A DNA stretch of 64,000 nucleotides from OMIW01 sp044235645 (GTDB lineage: Bacteria; Bdellovibrionota_C; UBA2361; OMIW01), in contig JBIIHQ010000003.1 in assembly GCA_044235645.1 (NCBI GenBank), forward strand, positions 257,262 through 321,261. The letters run 5' to 3'. The position numbers were made by a program, and so were the translations under genes. How positions within the stretch are numbered: the stretch's first letter is position 1; the number at the start of each line of letters is the position of its first letter. The notes below the pieces were generated by a model that was given only the letters and a program-made list of their open reading frames with translations, was not told the origin of the DNA and ran no database searches. Shown here in pieces: positions 61,756-64,000 of this stretch.

Positions 61756-63930
61756 TTACATGAGATCAAATCGGTCTGCATTCATAACCTTGGTCCAGGC
61801 CGCCACAAAGTCTCTGACGAACTTCTCGCGATTATCGTCCTGCGCATAAACTTCGGCGTAAGCGCGCAGGATTGAGTTTGAGCCGAAGACCAGATCCACG
61901 CGCGTGGCAGTCCACGTTGTGACACCAGTTTTGCGGTCTACTATCGCATAGCTGTTACGACCGGTGGGCTTCCAGCTGTAGGCCATGTCGGTCAAGGTAA
62001 CAAAGAAGTCGTTCGTAAGAGCGCCGACGCGATCGGTGAAAACACCGTGCTGACTGCCACCATAGTTAGTGCCGAGCACGCGCATACCACCGATGAGGAC
62101 AGTCATCTCACACGCCGTCAGACGCATCAGCTGAGCTCGGTCGAGTAACAACTCTTCCTCGCTGACCACGTAATCCTTCTTCAGCCAGTTGCGGAAGCCA
62201 TCGGCCAACGGCTCCAGCACCTCGAACGATTCGACATCGGTCATCTCTGCCGTCGCATCCCCACGACCCGGCGCAAAGGGTACGGATACTGCGAATCCTG
62301 CAGCCTTGGCGGCCGCCTCAATTCCAACGTTACCCGCGAGCACAATCACATCGGCCACACTCGCACCTGAGTCGGCAGCAATCTTCTCAAGGACAGCCAA
62401 TACCTTTGCCAGACGAGCGGGCTCGTTGCCCTCCCAATCTCTTTGAGGCGCAAGGCGAATACGCGCACCATTCGCGCCCCCCCGCTTATCTGAGCCTCGG
62501 AAAGTTCGGGCACTATCCCACGCTGTGCTGACCATTTCGGCAGTAGTAAGCCCACTGGCAGCAATCCGCTCCTTCACCGCAGCGACATCATAATCAGTGC
62601 GACCAGCGGGGACCGGATCTTGCCAGATCAGATTTTCAGCGGGCACATCCGGACCGATGTAGCGGCTTTTTGGGCCCATATCACGGTGTGTTAGCTTGAA
62701 CCACGCGCGGGCGAAAACTTCGGAAAAGTACGCTGGGTCCTTGTGGAAGCGCTCCGAGATCTTCCGGTATTCTGGGTCCATCTTCATCGCCATATCAGCG
62801 TCGGTCATGATCGGATTATGACGAACGGCTGGGTTCTCCACGTCAACCGGCTTGTCTTCCTCGCGGATGTTAATCGGCTCCCACTGCCATGCACCCGCTG
62901 GACTCTTTTTTAGCTCCCAATCGTACCCGAGTAACATGGTGAAGTAACCGTTATCCCATTTCGTCGGGTGGGTAGTCCACGCCCCTTCTATGCCGCTCGT
63001 CACGGTATGACTACCGACAGCACGGGTTGTATGGTTCTGCCATCCCAACCCTTGCTCTTCGAGCTCCGCACCCTCGGGAACTGGCCCGAGATTAGCAGTA
63101 CTGCCATTGCCGTGGGCTTTGCCGACGGTGTGACCACCAGCAGTGAGCGCCACAGTTTCCTCGTCGTTCATCGCCATGCGGCTGAAGGTGATCCGCACAT
63201 CATGAGCGGTCTTCAAGGGATCAGGTTTGCCGTCTACCCCCTCCGGATTGACGTAGATGAGCCCCATCATGACAGCCGCAAGTGGATTCTCAAGGTCGCG
63301 CTCGCCGGAGTAGCGACTCCCCTTACTTCCGGTCGGAGCAAGCCATTCTTTTTCGGAACCCCAGTAGATATCCTTCTCGGGATGCCAGATGTCTTCGCGA
63401 CCGAACGAGAAGCCAAAAGTCTTCAGGCCCATCGATTCATAGGCCATATTGCCCGCAAGAATCATCAGGTCAGCCCAGCTCAGCTGATTACCGTATTTCT
63501 TTTTGATCGGCCACAACAAGCGGCGAGCTTTATCAAGGTTAGCATTGTCAGGCCAGGAATTCAGGGGCGCAAATCGCAGACTGCCGGTCCCAGCTCCGCC
63601 TCGGCCATCAGCGATACGATAGGTACCCGCCGAATGCCACGCCATACGGATCATCAGACCACCATAGTGACCCCAGTCACCCGGCCACCATTCTTGACTG
63701 GAGGTCATCAACGCCTTGAGGTCTTCTTTCAAACCCTCAACATCGAGCTTCTTCACCTCTTCCCGGTAGTTGAAGCCAGCGCCGAGCGGATTCGTCTTAC
63801 TGTCGTGCTGGTGGAGGATCTCAAGATTCAGAGCCTTTGGCCACCAATCCACGTTTGTCATGCTCGCGGTTGTTACACCACGGTGCATAACGGGGCATTT
63901 ACCAGCAGAACTCGCCTCCTTATTTTCCAT
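61756..63930 (-). CDS. katG: catalase-peroxidase KatG
   Basis: A 724-residue bifunctional haem catalase-peroxidase of full length. The distal Arg-Trp-His are in MIRMAWHSAGTYR, the proximal His in ALTAGGHTVGKAHG, and the Met-Tyr-Trp crosslink partners in WWPGDWGHYGG (Trp), GLIYVNPEG (Tyr) and ISRMAMNDEET (Met) regions. It destroys hydrogen peroxide. The start at 63930 has AAGGAG upstream (MENKEASSAGKCPVM); the longer frame begins with an unsupported 21 residues and reaches the window end. It follows repeats that suggest a former integration site, so acquisition by transfer is possible. Confidence 0.96.
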   Translation of the reverse strand: MENKEASSAGKCPVMHRGVTTASMTNVDWWPKALNLEILHQHDSKTNPLGAGFNYREEVKKLDVEGLKEDLKALMTSSQEWWPGDWGHYGGLMIRMAWHSAGTYRIADGRGGAGTGSLRFAPLNSWPDNANLDKARRLLWPIKKKYGNQLSWADLMILAGNMAYESMGLKTFGFSFGREDIWHPEKDIYWGSEKEWLAPTGSKGSRYSGERDLENPLAAVMMGLIYVNPEGVDGKPDPLKTAHDVRITFSRMAMNDEETVALTAGGHTVGKAHGNGSTANLGPVPEGAELEEQGLGWQNHTTRAVGSHTVTSGIEGAWTTHPTKWDNGYFTMLLGYDWELKKSPAGAWQWEPINIREEDKPVDVENPAVRHNPIMTDADMAMKMDPEYRKISERFHKDPAYFSEVFARAWFKLTHRDMGPKSRYIGPDVPAENLIWQDPVPAGRTDYDVAAVKERIAASGLTTAEMVSTAWDSARTFRGSDKRGGANGARIRLAPQRDWEGNEPARLAKVLAVLEKIAADSGASVADVIVLAGNVGIEAAAKAAGFAVSVPFAPGRGDATAEMTDVESFEVLEPLADGFRNWLKKDYVVSEEELLLDRAQLMRLTACEMTVLIGGMRVLGTNYGGSQHGVFTDRVGALTNDFFVTLTDMAYSWKPTGRNSYAIVDRKTGVTTWTATRVDLVFGSNSILRAYAEVYAQDDNREKFVRDFVAAWTKVMNADRFDLM

Positions 63931-64000
63931 CCTTATCACTCCTTTTCTTCTAAGCTGAACTGTCGTCGCCATCGACATCGAGGTCTCGCGCACTTCATCT

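Overview
The window is a 64 kb stretch of a Gram-negative bacterial chromosome, densely coded on both strands. Gram-negative character is inferred from a lipobox TPR lipoprotein, a LolB/DUF4292-like lipoprotein and an exported Amidase_3 enzyme. Gene content (split B12-dependent mutase, PdxST route to vitamin B6, Acr3-type arsenite efflux, catalase-peroxidase, stand-alone phosphorelay proteins) would suit a deltaproteobacterium-like lineage in the old broad sense. The phylum cannot be fixed from the sequence alone. No rRNA, CRISPR array, intact insertion sequence or phage module was seen.

Left part (1-9 kb): the 3' end of a PduO-type cobalamin adenosyltransferase, an FAD amine-oxidase-like protein overlapping a PIG3-like quinone reductase, and two small membrane proteins. 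A minus-strand cluster follows: HIT protein, enoyl-CoA hydratase, acyl-CoA dehydrogenase, and the large and small subunits of methylmalonyl-CoA mutase. The adenosyltransferase would supply the mutase cofactor; together they suggest acyl-CoA or propionate catabolism towards succinyl-CoA.

9-17 kb: a CNNM/CorC-like membrane protein, a 786-residue protein of unknown function with ankyrin-like, pentapeptide-like and possible ADP-ribosyltransferase-like segments, NUDIX and thioredoxin-like ferredoxin genes, tRNA-Lys, DedA, a secreted Cys-containing protein preceded by a truncated copy of its own N-terminal domain, and a stand-alone receiver.

17-30 kb: a long minus-strand run cmk, rpsA, mutS, amidase, CCA-adding enzyme, hybrid histidine kinase (pseudo-receiver, HisKA, HATPase, receiver, Hpt). 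The divergently oriented receiver beside it is a plausible partner. A patatin-like lipase overlaps a degenerate alpha/beta-hydrolase-like gene tail to tail.

30-41 kb: a Cys-cluster small protein, a DUF6445-like possible dioxygenase, two tandem paralogues of unknown function, an RlmI-like methyltransferase with pdxT and pdxS behind a clear sigma70 promoter, a polytopic membrane protein, tRNA-Gln, a TPR lipoprotein and a LolB-like lipoprotein.

41-64 kb: ABC ATPase, TerB-like protein, thiolase, trmB, anmK, a GNAT protein, aconitase with an MBL-fold hydrolase, the arsR-arsC-acr3 operon, an orphan gene with its own promoter and terminator, glmS, dapB, an exported thioredoxin-like protein, the tmRNA gene and katG. 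Between tmRNA and katG lie two 100-bp direct repeats ending in a tRNA-3'-end-like sequence, then several palindromes. This looks like a scar of integration at the tmRNA 3' end.

The best candidates for something undescribed are the tandem paralogues at 31.6-34.2 kb, the 786-residue modular protein at 10.8-13.2 kb, and the tmRNA-adjacent repeats. Starts were moved from the longest reading frame wherever a Shine-Dalgarno sequence, signal peptide or family alignment favoured an inner codon.
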